A stretch of DNA of 64,000 nt from Isochrysis galbana (GCA_018136815.1 CM030932.1:10100138-10164137), one strand, 5' to 3'; positions 33,113 through 45,860 are shown, counted from the stretch's first letter. The notes: a model not told the origin generated them from the letters alone. Translations and numbers: made by a program.

Positions 33113-36100
33113 TTACATCCAGTACGCGACACCCTTCATCTTGTCGGTCACAGGAAGGAACATGCCCGAGCCTCCTCCTGTCGCGCCGCTATTGATTGAG
33201 GCGGCGTCCGAGCTCTCGTCGCAGAAGCCTTGTTGGTTGTATTGAGCCTGAAAAGCCGCCAAGTGAGCCCAGTAGACGGGCGCAGGACGGCCGACGATCT
33301 GACGAAGATTGCAGGGAAGCGAGCGTGAATCGAAGGCAGCTTGCGTCTCTGTTCTCAATCAAGTTGACGGGCAGTCACGTCTAGCAGAGGACTGCTGCGG
33401 CCGGCGGCGGCGCACCTTCGTCGCCCTTTGATAGGCATGGCAGAGCTGGAAGGTGAGAGCCTGCAAATCGTCAATGGAGAGATGTGCCTCATTCAGCAGA
33501 ACATGGTAATGCGCCGGCTTTGGCGTGCCCTTAAGGCCGTAGTGAGGCACCTGCGTGCAGCAACATGGACCGTTAGTACCGAGAGCTGTCGCCCACTCCG
33601 GCGCCTATGCTGAGCGGGGTAGTAACGCATTCACCATGTAGAAGTTCATGTATTGGGTACTGGTCGGGTCGTTAACCTTGTCGGTCACTTCACGGTCGAC
33701 AACCAAGCCGACTGGAACGTTGCCGAACCTGCGTTCACCCTTGGATTCTGCGAAGCGTGTGCGCGTTCGCTTTTGCACGACTTTGTAAACGAGTTCGGGG
33801 TTGATGCCGAGATCAATGAAGGACTTCTTCAGGTCTTGAATCTCAGGAATGGCGAAGGTGTCGAACTGCGAGTGGGCGACGCCGTCGCGGTAGAAAAAGA
33901 CACGTCTGCAACAATGCAAGTGGGAAAGCATGAGCGCGCATGGTCACATTCTCTTGTGGCGACAACCGTGAGAGGTGGCAGGCAGGTGGGCGCGGATGGG
34001 TCGTACGTAAGACCGATTTGGTTGTGTTGCTGCCATACACGGTAGAGCGTTTTCATGACCTCGCCAATTTGCTCGAGCCGCTCTTGACGAGCTTCTTGCA
34101 CCAAGATCTGCACACATTGAATGTATGGAATCGTATGGAATCGGCCGCCCCGTTAAGTACTCGTCACGGGTGCCCAGAAGGAGGGGGCCCGGACGGAAGG
34201 GCCGCACGCGGACCTCAGTGTGAAACTTGGTAGCGTCCTTGTCGAGTGTCGCCACCACGGCCGCGAAGGAGTTCTGCACCGAGCCGGGCTTGGCATGGTT
34301 GACGTCGACGCCAATCACCATCGTGCCCGGTACCTGGAATAGCGACCTCTCCAAGATGCTATTTGCGCCGCCCAGCTTCATGTTGACCTGGAGGGCAGGG
34401 CGATTGGTGGCAGCGTTGGGCAGGCCGCGAGAAAGGGCGGGCATCGTAGTAGGTGGGAGGCTAGCAGGTTGGCGAGGGTTGATCCTTGACGGTGGGGTGG
34501 GGAGCCTACCTTGAGAAGGACGCCGGCGGCGTATTGTTGGGAGAGGGCGAGACAGCCGCCGCCGCCCTTGCCACCGCCCTTGCCGCCGCCCCGGCCGCCG
34601 CCCTTGCCGCCGCCCTTACCGCCGCCCTTGCCGCCGCCCGCCATCTATGCGCGAGAGGGAGGCCAGTAATGAGCTCAGCCAGAGGGAGCCGGTGAGGCCC
34701 TGCGTCCCGGTCGATGTGCCGGACCGGTTCTCTTCGCAAACGCTGCACCCACCTTCGGCCATTGCACGCATTGCGTGACCACGCCGTACTCACTGGTGGC
34801 AGCCCATCGCTTCACTGCGGGATACATCCACACCCTGTTGACGCTCTCAACTTCGGGAAGGATGAACAGGACGAAACTCAAATTGCTTTGGTATTCTGAA
34901 GCCATCTTGTTGAGGCTGCCCTCGAGGCTGTCGACCGTGTCTTTCCCCATGTCCAACACTGGAAAGCGGTCTCGACCGGCGCGATCCAGCCGGCCCGACC
35001 TCGGTTTCACTAAGCTTTCGGGCTCAAGTCCTTTCATTCCTCGTTCGCGGGCCATTCCGCAAAAGATGCCGATGAAGTCGGCCAGAAGGTCGAGATTTCT
35101 GCATCCAAAATGCACCACCGCCCACCGATCGACCTTGGCAGGCCTATAGAAAGGAATGTCGCCGAGGTTACCTCTGAGTGACCAGCCGCCCTTGTCATCG
35201 ACGCGAACGCGAGAGCCCCTTCCGAACGTCAGTTCACAGGTTTCGAGACGCCGGGCGGACTCCGCCGCCAGCTTCAAGAGACTGCTGCTGATCTCTAGGC
35301 CGAAGCCTTGCGCCGACGTCTCCGTTTGCTTCACTGTGTCAAGGATGTCCTCGATCTTGCTGAAGCGAGCCTGAGGCAGTCGACACAAATGGCACACGTT
35401 GGGTGGGGCACACAGAATCAAGTAGTAGTGGAGTTGTGCGGGTGATTTGTGGGTGTTGGGAAAGCAAGGCTGGGCGGAGGCGAAGCCAGAAAAGGGGGAG
35501 AATCACCTGCGACTCTTTGCACATTTCCTTGATCATCATTTGAGAGATTTCACTCGACTTCTTGATGGACGGCTGACCAGGGGCGATCTTGAGGAGCTCA
35601 ATGGGGATCACGGGTGCCACGCCGCCGGGTTGCCTTGCCTTACCAACAGTGATGCCGGGCTTCTTGGGGTCAATTCTCGGGTATTCCGCCCTGACATAGA
35701 TGGTGCGCATGGCTCTCAAAGGGACTGATAACATGGACGCCGCATGCGCCAAATGAATGCTCGCCCTCCAACCCGCCTTCCCGCGATCTCGCCGCGCTCA
35801 CTTGAAGAACTCGTAGACATTTGTCGTCGCACCCTCATGGTCGAACGTCCTAGCTTCGATGGGCACGTCGTCCACGCCGAACAGCTGGTACGTACGATTT
35901 GGCTTGTGCGTCGCCTTGAGCCGCTTGTTCTTGAGCGATCTGAGAGCGCGCGAAGACTCTGAGGACCAAACGTCAATCCTGTGAGCGAGAAGGAAAGGGT
36001 GGGATTGGCGCCCAATAAGCTTCGTGACTCCGACACCTTAGACGTCAGATGATGGGCGACGAGACGCTCGACCGTCTCGGAACTGCCGCGCTTACCTCTC

Positions 36101-37993
36101 CGCAGATTGGCCCGTCTTATTTGCCAGAAAGTCAAGGAGCGAGACGTCATTGAGCATCACACAAGCGGCATGGTCAACCTGTCAGGATTGGACTAGTGCG
36201 GGTAAGCGAACTCGTGGAGCGGAGTACATGGGTGACCGCGAGTCATAGCGCGGATTGACGATGGGGCGGACTTGCTAAGCGTGGCGCGCGAAGACGGGCA
36301 CCACAAGCCCACCTGTAGTAGAGCGCCGCGTTCGGCGTGCACAATGGACGACGAGTAGCCCAAGTGAAGGAGCAACTCTCTGTCGCGGCCAATTGGTTTT
36401 CGCTGTAGGGGGGGGGGGGGGGGGGGGGCGAGTGGCTACACGAAAACTCCACGAGCAAATTCTTGAAAGCTTCCGGCGTGGGAGGCTCAGGAGCGCGGGC
36501 GCTCACTTCCGCCCATCTGTATGCGTTTTCGGAACGCTCGGCAAAAAACGCTGAACCAATTGGCATGAATAGACGCTTGCTTGTATTCTGCGATGGCGTG
36601 GCGGTTGGGGTGCGGGGTGGGTGAAAAGGTTGAGCGCATGCGCGCACGAAGGCGTCGTCGCGAGCAATCCGATTGTCCACGCTGGGCAACACCTCTCGGC
36701 CATGCGGCGCACTTGTGTGATGGCACTCAAGACATTGATTTGGTCCTGGGTCGAAATCTCCGTGCCGAGCTCGACAGTCTTCTCGTTGCACTTGACAGTT
36801 AAGGTCGTCTCGCCCTTGCCGAAGTTGACTGATAGCGAGCATGCCATGCCGGAGTTGCTATCGTCGGCCCCGTCCCATCCTTCCGCAGCGGCCTCCTGGC
36901 TGATGACAATAGCATTACTGCCCGCATACCAGAGCAAATTGGCGCCATCGTACGCGTACTTGTCTCGACTGCGCATCGAGAGTTGCGATGATGGAGTAGG
37001 AGGTGTACATGGCAGGGAGCGGCAAGGTGCGGGGTTGCGAGTGCGTGTGTACTTACCCGAAGAGAGCGTCGAACTTGGCCTTGAGATTTGTCGGAGGCAC
37101 TTGCTCTTTCCTCACCTGCCCCACGCGCGAGCGGTCTACCGTGCGACGAGAGCAGTGCGGGCCAGGCGGGGAGGGCGTCGCAAGCAAGATGGAAGATGGC
37201 TAGCGCCGCACCAGGCGGACGTGTGCAAACTCACCAGCAGCGCGCGTTTTCCCTCCTTTTCTTTTTGGACAATTTTATCGTCGTACTCGCCAAAGTGCAC
37301 GCCATATATGCGGACTATTGACTGAGACAGCAAGGGTGCAACCCGGGGGTGAGGCGCGAGCGTCGCGTCCTTGATGAAAAGCATACGGACTGAGGGGCGG
37401 TGACGCAGTAGTAAGCTTACGGACTGAGGGGCGCTAACCTTGCCCTTTGGTTGGATGGTGATGAAATTGGTGACGATATTGTCCAGCTGTCGGCCTCTGC
37501 GACCGCTGGACTGAGCCTCGCCTCCGCCCGCCGGTGAAGCGTTGCTGTTCCTTGGCGGTGGCGGTGGAGGGCGAGGCCGATCGCGATATCCGTCATCCGC
37601 CTCGCGCGAGCGCTTTGCGGGCAGTGAGCCAGCGGGCAGCCTCTGTTGCGATGACGGAGCAGCTGTCCGGGTGCACCCCGCTTCAATCACCAAAGTCGCG
37701 AGGACGCGTGATCCCTCCTCCTCAATTGCCTTGATGTGCACTCCTTTCGTCCCCTTCACGACAAAGCCCTTGTGCAATTGACTTCCAAGTCGAAGTGCAT
37801 TATTCTTGAGGAGTTCTTGGTCAAGCACCACCTGGAACTGCCTGCCCTCGGGGAGCGACACATCGCGCTTCACAATTGTGTCTTTCCGAAAGTCGATCAC
37901 GGAAGGCAGATCGAGTTCATCCGTAGAGAAGGAGAAGGTGTCCACGTAGGTGGCTTTTGAGTCTGAATAGAAGCGCAGTGTCACCCTCGGCAT
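33113..37993 (-). CDS. Argonaute, complete, slicer residues intact
   Basis: Sixteen exons: 37993-37439, 37321-37235, 37115-37057, 36968-36713, 36587-36507, 36402-36313, 36178-36096, 35978-35802, 35714-35507, 35370-34753, 34644-34510, 34387-34208, 34107-34007, 33905-33635, 33550-33416, 33298-33113. They sum to 3222 nt (1073 aa) with matching phases. Order: novel N-terminal ~105 aa, Pro-rich linker, N domain (NIVTNFITIQPKGK, YAYDGANLLWYAG), L1, PAZ (from LLDFLANKTGQ to VPIEARTFDHEGA), L2, MID, PIWI. MID keeps the guide 5'-phosphate pocket (YPAVK near 715, TQCVQ near 731, LLKVNMKLGG near 781). PIWI keeps the DEDH tetrad: D in VIGVDVNHAKPG (~811), E in ARQERLEQ (~852), D in FFYRDG (~884), H in PAHYHVL (~981). 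It ends KMKGVAYWM. So it is predicted to cleave guided RNA targets. A Gly/Lys-rich exon (34644-34510) sits beside the pocket. Confidence 0.92.
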
Positions 37994-38675
37994 GACTAAC
38001 GATCAGGGGGGGGGGGGCGGGGGGGGGGGGGGAGAACATCGAGGTCAGCTGGGTCGAGCTTTCCCTCCGCCCCTTTGATCCTTTCTGATTCGCCCTGGTC
38101 GGTCTTACCTCTCTCTCCCCCGGTCGATACCTTGCCTCCCACCAAGCCACCCTTCACACCCACCCACCCACCAGCTCCCATCGGCTTATGGGGAAAGAGG
38201 GGAGTACTCACACATGCCCAGGGGAGGGGAGCGGGCAGCGGGGGAGGAGGGGAGAGTGGATCGAGGGGTGGGGCTTGGGGGGGAAGGGGGACTCACGCTG
38301 GGAATGGTGGGAGGGGCTCGGGGGGGTGGGAAGGCGAGGGCGGCGAGCGCACCCCCACAGCCCGGCCTCTTGCTTTTGGTGGGAAGGCCGAAGAGATCGG
38401 AGATGTCAGATGTCCCGGCGGCACTACAATTCGGAATTCGACGCTCAGATATAATGTAAATGAGAGGTCGTCGTCGTGGAGAGGAGGTGTCTTGGTCTCT
38501 CTGCTGGTGTTACGGGAAATGGGTCGCAGGTTCGCTGGTGGATACTGGTGTGTCACCGCTGCTTATGTGAATCTATCGACGAGAGAGAGGGGAGGAATAC
38601 TCACATCTTGGTGAGATTGTTTCCCCCCCCGCCCCCCGCCGCGCCGTCCACCTCGTCGTACTCACTCTCTCTTCT
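37994..38675. other. Upstream region of Argonaute, no gene seen
   Basis: G runs at 38007-38031, then G-rich plus-strand sequence with GGGGAGG repeats. No convincing coding frame. Confidence 0.4.
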
Positions 38676-39213
<538 letters not shown>

Positions 39214-39318
39214 CGGAGGTCTCGGCCGTGTCCCCATCTCCTCGAAGGAGCGCCGGTGGGGCCCACCGCACCTAAAAATAACGCCCGTCCATGCCCACCG
39301 ACTCCTTCGGCCCACACA

Positions 39319-39784
39319 CAACTCACCAGTGATGGTGCATCAGTACTAATATCAGTTTTTTACATCAGTATCAGCTCACCTCGAGCTGATAACTGATATC
39401 AGTTATCAGTTGTCAGCAGCTTGGAGCGGGGAGAAAACAAAACACCCAGTCCCCTTTACTTTCTACATCCAAAAAAAAAGTGCAAAAAAGTTGAGTTTTA
39501 CTGAGGTCGGATGGGAGTCGAACTGGCTCTCCGCACTGCGCCCAGCCCACGCGCTGTCACCTGAGCCACTTGACGCTCGCATATTGCTTAGACGATGACG
39601 TTTTGTCGCATTTACGTCTGCAGCAAATACACAAGCCACTGATATCAGTTGATATTCTGCTCGCTCAGGGCCTTTGAGGTGATATCAGCTGATGAGGTCC
39701 ATTAGCTTATATCAGCTATGATATCAGTATCAGCCTCGAAGTTGGTGTCAGCTGATGAACTGATGCACCATCACTGCAACTCAC
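39319..39784. mobile_element. hAT-type MITE with 8 bp TSDs
   Basis: The element proper is 39327-39776 (450 bp), with 18 bp perfect terminal inverted repeats CAGTGATGGTGCATCAGT. It is flanked by identical 8 bp duplications CAACTCAC at 39319-39326 and 39777-39784. An 8 bp duplication plus CAGTG termini is the classic hAT signature. The interior has many TGATATCAGT sub-repeats in both orientations near the ends and a tRNA-like segment in the middle. There is no coding capacity. Confidence 0.9.
39495..39575 (-). other. tRNA-like sequence inside the hAT MITE
   Basis: On the minus strand, TGGCTCAGGTGACAGCG resembles a polymerase III A box and AGTTCGACTCC a B box, about 35 bp apart. The T and acceptor stems do not pair well, so it is not a functional tRNA. 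It could be a decayed tRNA gene or a SINE head captured by the MITE. Confidence 0.4.
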
Positions 39785-40490
39785 AAAACGCCAAAAATAA
39801 CTGCGATCCATGTCCACCGACTTCCCAAACCTCCAGGCGTGCCTCGCGGGTCGGCCCGCGGGCACCTGGATGGGCGCTGCCGCAGCTTGGGGCTGCGCGG
39901 GCGTCGTCCTCATTCATCGGCCGGCGCGGCGAGGTGGGCGGGGAGAGAGGGGGGGAGCGGGGAGCGGCGCGCGGCGCGCGCTCCATGACCATGATTCTAT
40001 CATGTTAAGATAGTTTTGAGATGCTAATATGAAGAGCATGCGACACAAGCGAGCCCACGGCGCGGGGCGCCCCCCTTCCCCTCCCCTCATTTCTTGACCA
40101 ATACTCCGTGCTCGCAAAAGGCGTTGTTTTTCACTGACCCCTACCCCCACGCGAACACCAAATATCACTACTACGACAGCCACGGAACGCATGCTCTAAA
40201 TAGACTCTAAACGCCGAAAAAATGTGGACCCCCAATCAATCATTTGCAGTAGTATTTGTTTCCGCCAAGCCCAAGGAGGCGCACAGAGCAGAGCAACACA
40301 AACTAACTTGGCAAGTAGCATAGCTAATGTTCCGGAAAGAGGCGCTTGGCATCTTCACGTACTGCACCACAGAGAGCAGGCCCTCTGCTCGCACAAGACG
40401 AATGCATCGATGATACGACAAATATTGCCGGGCGAGTTGAAACCCCAGCTTGAAGCCGTCGCATCTCCTGCGCATCGACCGCGTGGTCGT
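39785..40490. other. Intergenic stretch with a LINE 5' end
   Basis: A minus-strand LINE 5' end lies at 39984-40020: a CTATC/GATAG hairpin before ATGGAGCGCGCGCCGCG. The remainder, to 40490, is the 3' flank of the channel gene. No other gene seen. Confidence 0.4.
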
Positions 40491-43400
40491 CTAGAGCGAC
40501 ACGACCGCGAGCAGCCGACCCTCCTCGTCCCTAACCGCGCTTGGCACATCCATCGTGGCATCCGTTCCCCCCTCGACACTCCCGCCGGCATCTGCGTGGA
40601 CGCGCATGTCGATGTCAAGCCCCGAGGCTTGGTGAGGCTCGACGTGGGTGTCGGTAGATTGGGAGCGAGAGCTGTCGGGCGCGGGAAGGCGCGCCGGCGG
40701 CGGTGTACCGTGTGCAGGCAACTGGACTGCCAAATCGAAGCGCCGGTCACTGCGGTCGCCCTTGGTCGACGGCCGATCTGACCACCCACGTGGATGTAGC
40801 GGCGTGCCGTCTGAACCCTCCGAAGGGAGCTGCAAGTTGCGCGGCGCGTTTGGCGTGGGTAACTCGCCGTCCGAGTCGGAGCTCGGCTCCTTGATACTGT
40901 CGATTGACGGTTCTTTGGCCGGGCCGTGCGCAGGAGAGCCCTCCGGAGGCGGCACGTGTGAGCTGCGCCGGCGCTCTTGCGACTCGACGTCTTCGATCGA
41001 CGCCATCGACGCTTGTGACCGGCGCCGGCGCGCATCCTCGGCGTCCGCCTCACTCACGAAGAAGAGGTGCGAATACCACGGCGAGAACTGCGGCTCGTAC
41101 GAGACGCTGGCGGCGGCAGAAACCTTGACGCGCAGCGGCGCAGCGCGGAGCCAGTCGTCGGCGGAGATGGTGTGCTGCGCCTTGGTTAAACCGCACACAC
41201 GGAACATGATGCGCATCGGATTCAAGCCGGCAAGGAAGCAGAGTGCGGCACAGACGCCGTCGGCCTGCTGGCGCTTGACCATCTCGGGAGAGTAGATGCG
41301 GCCCTTCCAAATGCGGAGTCGCGGGTGGGCGGTGCCTACAATAGCTGACGAGAGCGGCGGCGAAAGGCGGCGCACGTCGCGGGCCTTGCGGCGAGGCGAC
41401 GAGGCAGCGCCCTCGACGCGGTACGAGCGACGGCGAATGCAGGCCAAGCAGCAGCTGAGGCAGCCAGAGTTGATGGCGGCGGCCATCTCGCCGAGTGGAA
41501 GTAGCGTGCCGAGCAGCAAGTACGTGGCGTGTGCAAGCAAGAAGACGGCAACAGCGAGCGTTGCGAGCGCGAGTATGGCCGAACCCCATGAGGTGGCGGC
41601 GTGATCTAGCACCTCGCCAAATGTGATGGTGGCACTACTGTCGTCAATACTTGAGAAGTTGGCGAGTGACTGCACGCCCACTTGGAGCGAGGCAAGTAAA
41701 TTGGGATCAAGCGGGTAGCCGGGCACCATCGGTGCACCGTAGGCCCAGAACCCGATGCCCAGGTGAAGGAACACCATCAGCTTGAGCCACACGAGCGTGC
41801 TCGCCACCAGCTGCACGTCGTATGTGGGCGGCGTGCGGCAGACGCGCAGCATGGACCACTTCTGGATGCCGTAGTGGCCAAGGGCGTAGATGACACCCAT
41901 CAGGTAGACGAGAGGCATACACGCCGAGAAGAGGAGCACAACAGAAAGGAAGGCATACGTGCGCGCAATGCGCCGCGGCACGTCAAATTTGGGCCCGATT
42001 AAGAGCGCCACAACGTCAGCGAGCGTCGAACGTGTGCCCACGAGCGCCCATCGCACCAGCCGGTGTCGGAGGTAGAGGAAGACGGGCCAGAGAAAGCCGA
42101 TGACGAATTCGACCACAAGCGTGGTGCCAACAAGCACACCCACGGTCGTGTACCAGCGCGCTTCCATGTCGAGGTATTTGCCTCGGAACTGATGGCGGGG
42201 TGTGGCGGGAGGGAGGCGGGAATGAGGGATTGAGAGTGCACGGGAGAGGCCGCCGAGAGCGCGGGCCGGCTCCCGCGGAGCGTGCGGAGCGCGCAGGCCA
42301 GGGCGCGGCGACGCACGAGGAAGCCCTTGGGTCCGGTGACGCAGCAAACGAGAATGTCCGATACGAGGCACGATGCGACGTCTTCCACCCAGCAGCCCAT
42401 CGACGCGCCAGCGGGCACGATGGCGGCGCCCACAAGGAGTGGTACCAAGCCCAGGTTACACGTAACAAAGAAGGTGAGCAGCGAGAGCTTGATCGTCTCG
42501 CGCCGTGTGAAGGTAGGGTGGCGCTCGAAGCGCGCCACGCGGCCGACGAGCGCTGTGATCAGGTTGTTGAAGGTGACGAGCGCGATGGAGACGGCCAACC
42601 CCAAGCCCTGCTCTGCGCTCACGTATTGCGCAAGCTGTCGCGTCTGCTCGAGCGTGAGGCTCTGCACGCCGTCTAGACCGGTAGTCCGGTTGAGGCCGAG
42701 CAGCGCGGCGGCAGTCTCAGTCACGTCTGTCTTAAGCGAGTGGATCATCATAACGGCGCTCACGGTGGCGACGGTGATGGCGAGGAGCAGTGCGCGCGCG
42801 ACGACCCGGCGGAGCAGCGTGCCCCACGCGGCGGTGCGCGGAAAGTTGGTCAGGTCAGACGGCAGGTTTTCGAAGGTGGCGTCCTGCGGGTGCGGCGCGG
42901 GGAATGCACGTAGCCGACGGCTCTCACGCGCATCGTCGCGTGCCGCGTTGGCGGCGACGGCGCTTGCGCGCAAAGCAGCAAGCTTAGTCTCGGTTGACTC
43001 GCCGTCTGGCGCTTCGTTCGCATCCGGAAAGCGGCGCCGGCCGAGCGGGCTTGACTGATGGCGTACGGCGGCGACAGCCGGGGCGACGACACCTTCTCCC
43101 ACTACGGCAGCCGACTCACGCGCCGCCTTCGCCGCCGCGTCAACATCGGCCTGAAGCTCTGCGCGCGCCATCTCCATGGCAGCAGCGGGCGGCCCAACGA
43201 GTGGGTATCGCAGGTAGGTGGGCTGGAAGAGGTAGGGCAGCCCGCCACGCATCGCCTCAAGGCACGCCTGCGCGCCCTCCTCGCGCTCAAAGGTGACGAA
43301 GGCGCCGCACGGCGCAAGCTCGTACGAGCGCGAGGCGAGTGCCGATCGTCGTGCATCGTGCCGCCGCAGCGCGCGCCCAACACTTCGCTCGGCGGCATGC

Positions 43401-45081
43401 ACCGCCGACTCCAACTTGTAGTCCATCGCGTCCGCGCTCCGTGTAGTGGCGTGAGTAAAGCGCGCGCGTGCCTGCAGGACAATGGCACGAAATAGGGTGG
43501 AAGGGGGCTCTTGAAGGTTTCCTGGCGAGCGGGTTGGCGGTGGAAGGGCGCGCGCGTATGTGCAGCGCACCTTGGCAAGCACGTGCCGCGCGCGGTCAAG
43601 GCGTTTTTCGTACGGTGTCAGTTCAATCTTAGCGCGGAGAAGCGCGCCGTACTTTAGGATGAGGCACGCATCATGCACCTGCAGCCCACCACTCTCGCGA
43701 AGCTGGAGCATAGCCTCGGCCTGTGCGGTGTACTTCGCTTCGAGCGACGTGCCGTGCCGGCGCGCGGCCATCCCGCGCAACGTGGTGATGCGTTGGTCAA
43801 CCCAATTGTGGAGAGCCGCCTCGACATGCGCCTTGATGGTGAGCGGTGTGGCGGACTTTGGAAGCCCATGCAACCGCACTGAATAGCGCTGCACTAGCAC
43901 GCGCGATGTAGCAAACTCGTCGGCAGCGAGCCATTGCGCGCGGCGTCGAAAGGCGCGAATCACGAGGATGAAGAAGAATGAGTAGATAATTTCGAGCCCG
44001 CACGTGATCGTGTTCACGAGCTGCAGATCGGCACACAGCGCCGACACGTCGGTGGATGCGTCGTCGACAAGCGCTGGGAGCGCCGAATCGCAAGTCAGCC
44101 GGCCCGAAAGCGAGAGGACCGCAATGCTGTTGTAGCCTGGGTGTGCATAGCGCTCAGGCGATGAAGCGAGGCAAGGCAGGGGGCGTGGTGTGGGGAGGGC
44201 ATGGTGCACAGGGCATGGGGATTGAGTGGGTGGGATGATATGGGGTTGGCGTGGGGTGGGGTGTGCCAGATTGGGCGTACGACGCGAGGCGTAGCCGCGG
44301 TGCAATGAAATTTGGGCACAGGGCGTTGGGATCGATGCGAAGAGATTGGTACGTGCGGCGTGAGCGGGCGGCGCGCCGCGTGCGGGCGGTGGGCGGCAGA
44401 CGGCGGGCAGTGGGCGGCGGCCCTCTCACCAAAAAGGTCGGCTGATGTGAGCAGCCCGCTAGCGCGTAGTGAAGCGTACTGGTACATAGCCGAGTAGACG
44501 ATGGCTGGAAGCGAGAGTACAAAGCCGAGCGCGCACATGCCGGCCATCAGCCTGAGCAAGTCAAAGTAGAGCTGCGTGGCGACGCCTCCCGCCGCGTCGG
44601 CTAGCTGCGGCACAGGTGTGCGCAGCGGTATCCGCGTGAGCACGCCCTCCTCACTCATCATCCGCGGGTGCGCCAGCTGGGCTGCCGCTGCAGCCCTTCG
44701 GAGCGCCCACTGCCGCCACCGCCGCAGATCCGTGCGGCTCGCCACCTCCGGCTCCTCTTCCAGCCCATTCCCCTCGCTTCCTCGCCTCGGAGTGGCGCTC
44801 TCGATCACTTCCGCCTTTGTCTGTGCCCTGAACATCCGCCGGCGCGCCGCAGTCGCCCCACGAGAGGAGACAGTCTTGGCGGCCGCAGCCTCTCTCCCCT
44901 CATCCATCGAGAGAACGAGAGAGTGCTTGAGGGAGTGTGCGGAGAGCAGGGCGAGGGCGTGGCTGAGCGCGTCGGAGATGGTGAGTGAGATCGAATGGCC
45001 GCGAGAGTTGACGCGCACGGGCGCGGGGGGAGGGCGCGGAGGGGAGGGAGGAGCCGCAAAGGCGACCGAGCGGCGCGCCAT
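40491..45081 (-). CDS. CSC1/OSCA/TMEM63-like multi-pass channel
   Basis: Four exons, 45081-44430, 44136-43571, 43471-42242 and 42188-40491, give 4146 nt (1381 aa) with matching phases; introns are 293, 99 and 53 bp. Layout: N-terminal tail, a helix near residues 175-198 (LMAGMCALGFVLSLPAIVYS), a second helix (LEIIYSFFFILVIRAF), then a long cytosolic region with an RNP-like end (AFVTFEREEGAQACLEAM). The pre-membrane motif FENLPSDLTNFPRTAAWG follows, and then at least six helices including VSAVMMIHSLK, LTFFVTCNLGLVPLLVG, YTTVGVLVGTTLVVEFVIG and ACMPLVYLMGVIYALGHYG. The tail is Ser/Pro-rich. This arrangement matches the DUF221 family of mechano-/osmosensitive cation channels; the exact subfamily is uncertain. 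The start at 45081 (MARRSVAFAA) precedes a CT-rich tract; an upstream Met is possible. Confidence 0.7.
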
Positions 45082-45229
45082 TCGAAGAGAGAGCCAGAGA
45101 TCTCGGGCGGGGGGGGTCCGCAGTAAATGGAAAGAGCGCCTTGAAGACAAAAGAAACGCCGAAGGGGTCCGCGGGCACACTCGGTCCTCCACTGGGCGCG
45201 TTCTGAGCAAGTGGAGGGAATCGGGAGAG

Positions 45230-45860
45230 AGAGAAAGCGCCCAGAGTACAGAAGAAAACTCTCCGTCGGCACGCGGAGGCAAACTCGCAGCAGCGGCCGC
45301 CCGCCCGCGCCCCTCTCCCCCCCTCTCTCCCCCTCTCCCCCACCCCCCGCCCCGCCTCGCGCTCTGCGCAGCTTCCGTTATCTCTCCTTCTCTCTCTCTT
45401 CTCCTCTCTCTCCATGCGCTCTCCTCTTCTTCATGGTAGAGTTATCTCTCTTCTCTCTTTCTTCTCTCTCTCTCTCTCTCTCTCTTCTCCTCTCTCTCCA
45501 TGCGCTCTCCTCTTCTTAATGGTAGAGGGAGAGAATGAGTGAGAGAGGGGATCTTCTTCTCTCTCTCTTCTCGCCTTCTTCACCGTACTCGTCAACTCTC
45601 CCTTCGCTCTCTCTTCTTCTCTCCTCTCCTCGCCTTCTTCGTTTGAACCCGGCGCAGACCCTGTGAGAGGAGAGTGCGGGGGGCGAACGCGCGCTACCTC
45701 CGCGTGATTGAGCCGTTAGGAAGTAAAACGTGGGACAACACCGGATTCGCGGAGAAACCTCCCGCCCTCTCCTCTCCTCCTCTCCTATCGCTCTCATCGG
45801 ACAGAGCGAGAGAGAGAGGGAGAGGGAGAGAGAAAGAGGAGAGAGAGAGAGAGAGAGAGG
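45230..45860. repeat. CT- and GA-rich low-complexity region
   Basis: CTCTCTC blocks on the plus strand at 45310-45650, with two near-identical ~75 bp CTCTC/CCATGCGCTC segments at 45385-45520, then GAGAGA at 45790-45860 up to the gap. No gene. Confidence 0.85.

Noticed and set aside
33944-34205. Extended Argonaute exon reading through after TEVR
   Set aside because: Splicing at CGC|GTGCGG to GTGCAG|ATC restores the conserved ARQE motif in frame; the readthrough does not.
39495-39575. Functional tRNA gene
   Set aside because: A-box- and B-box-like blocks exist, but the T and acceptor stems do not pair.
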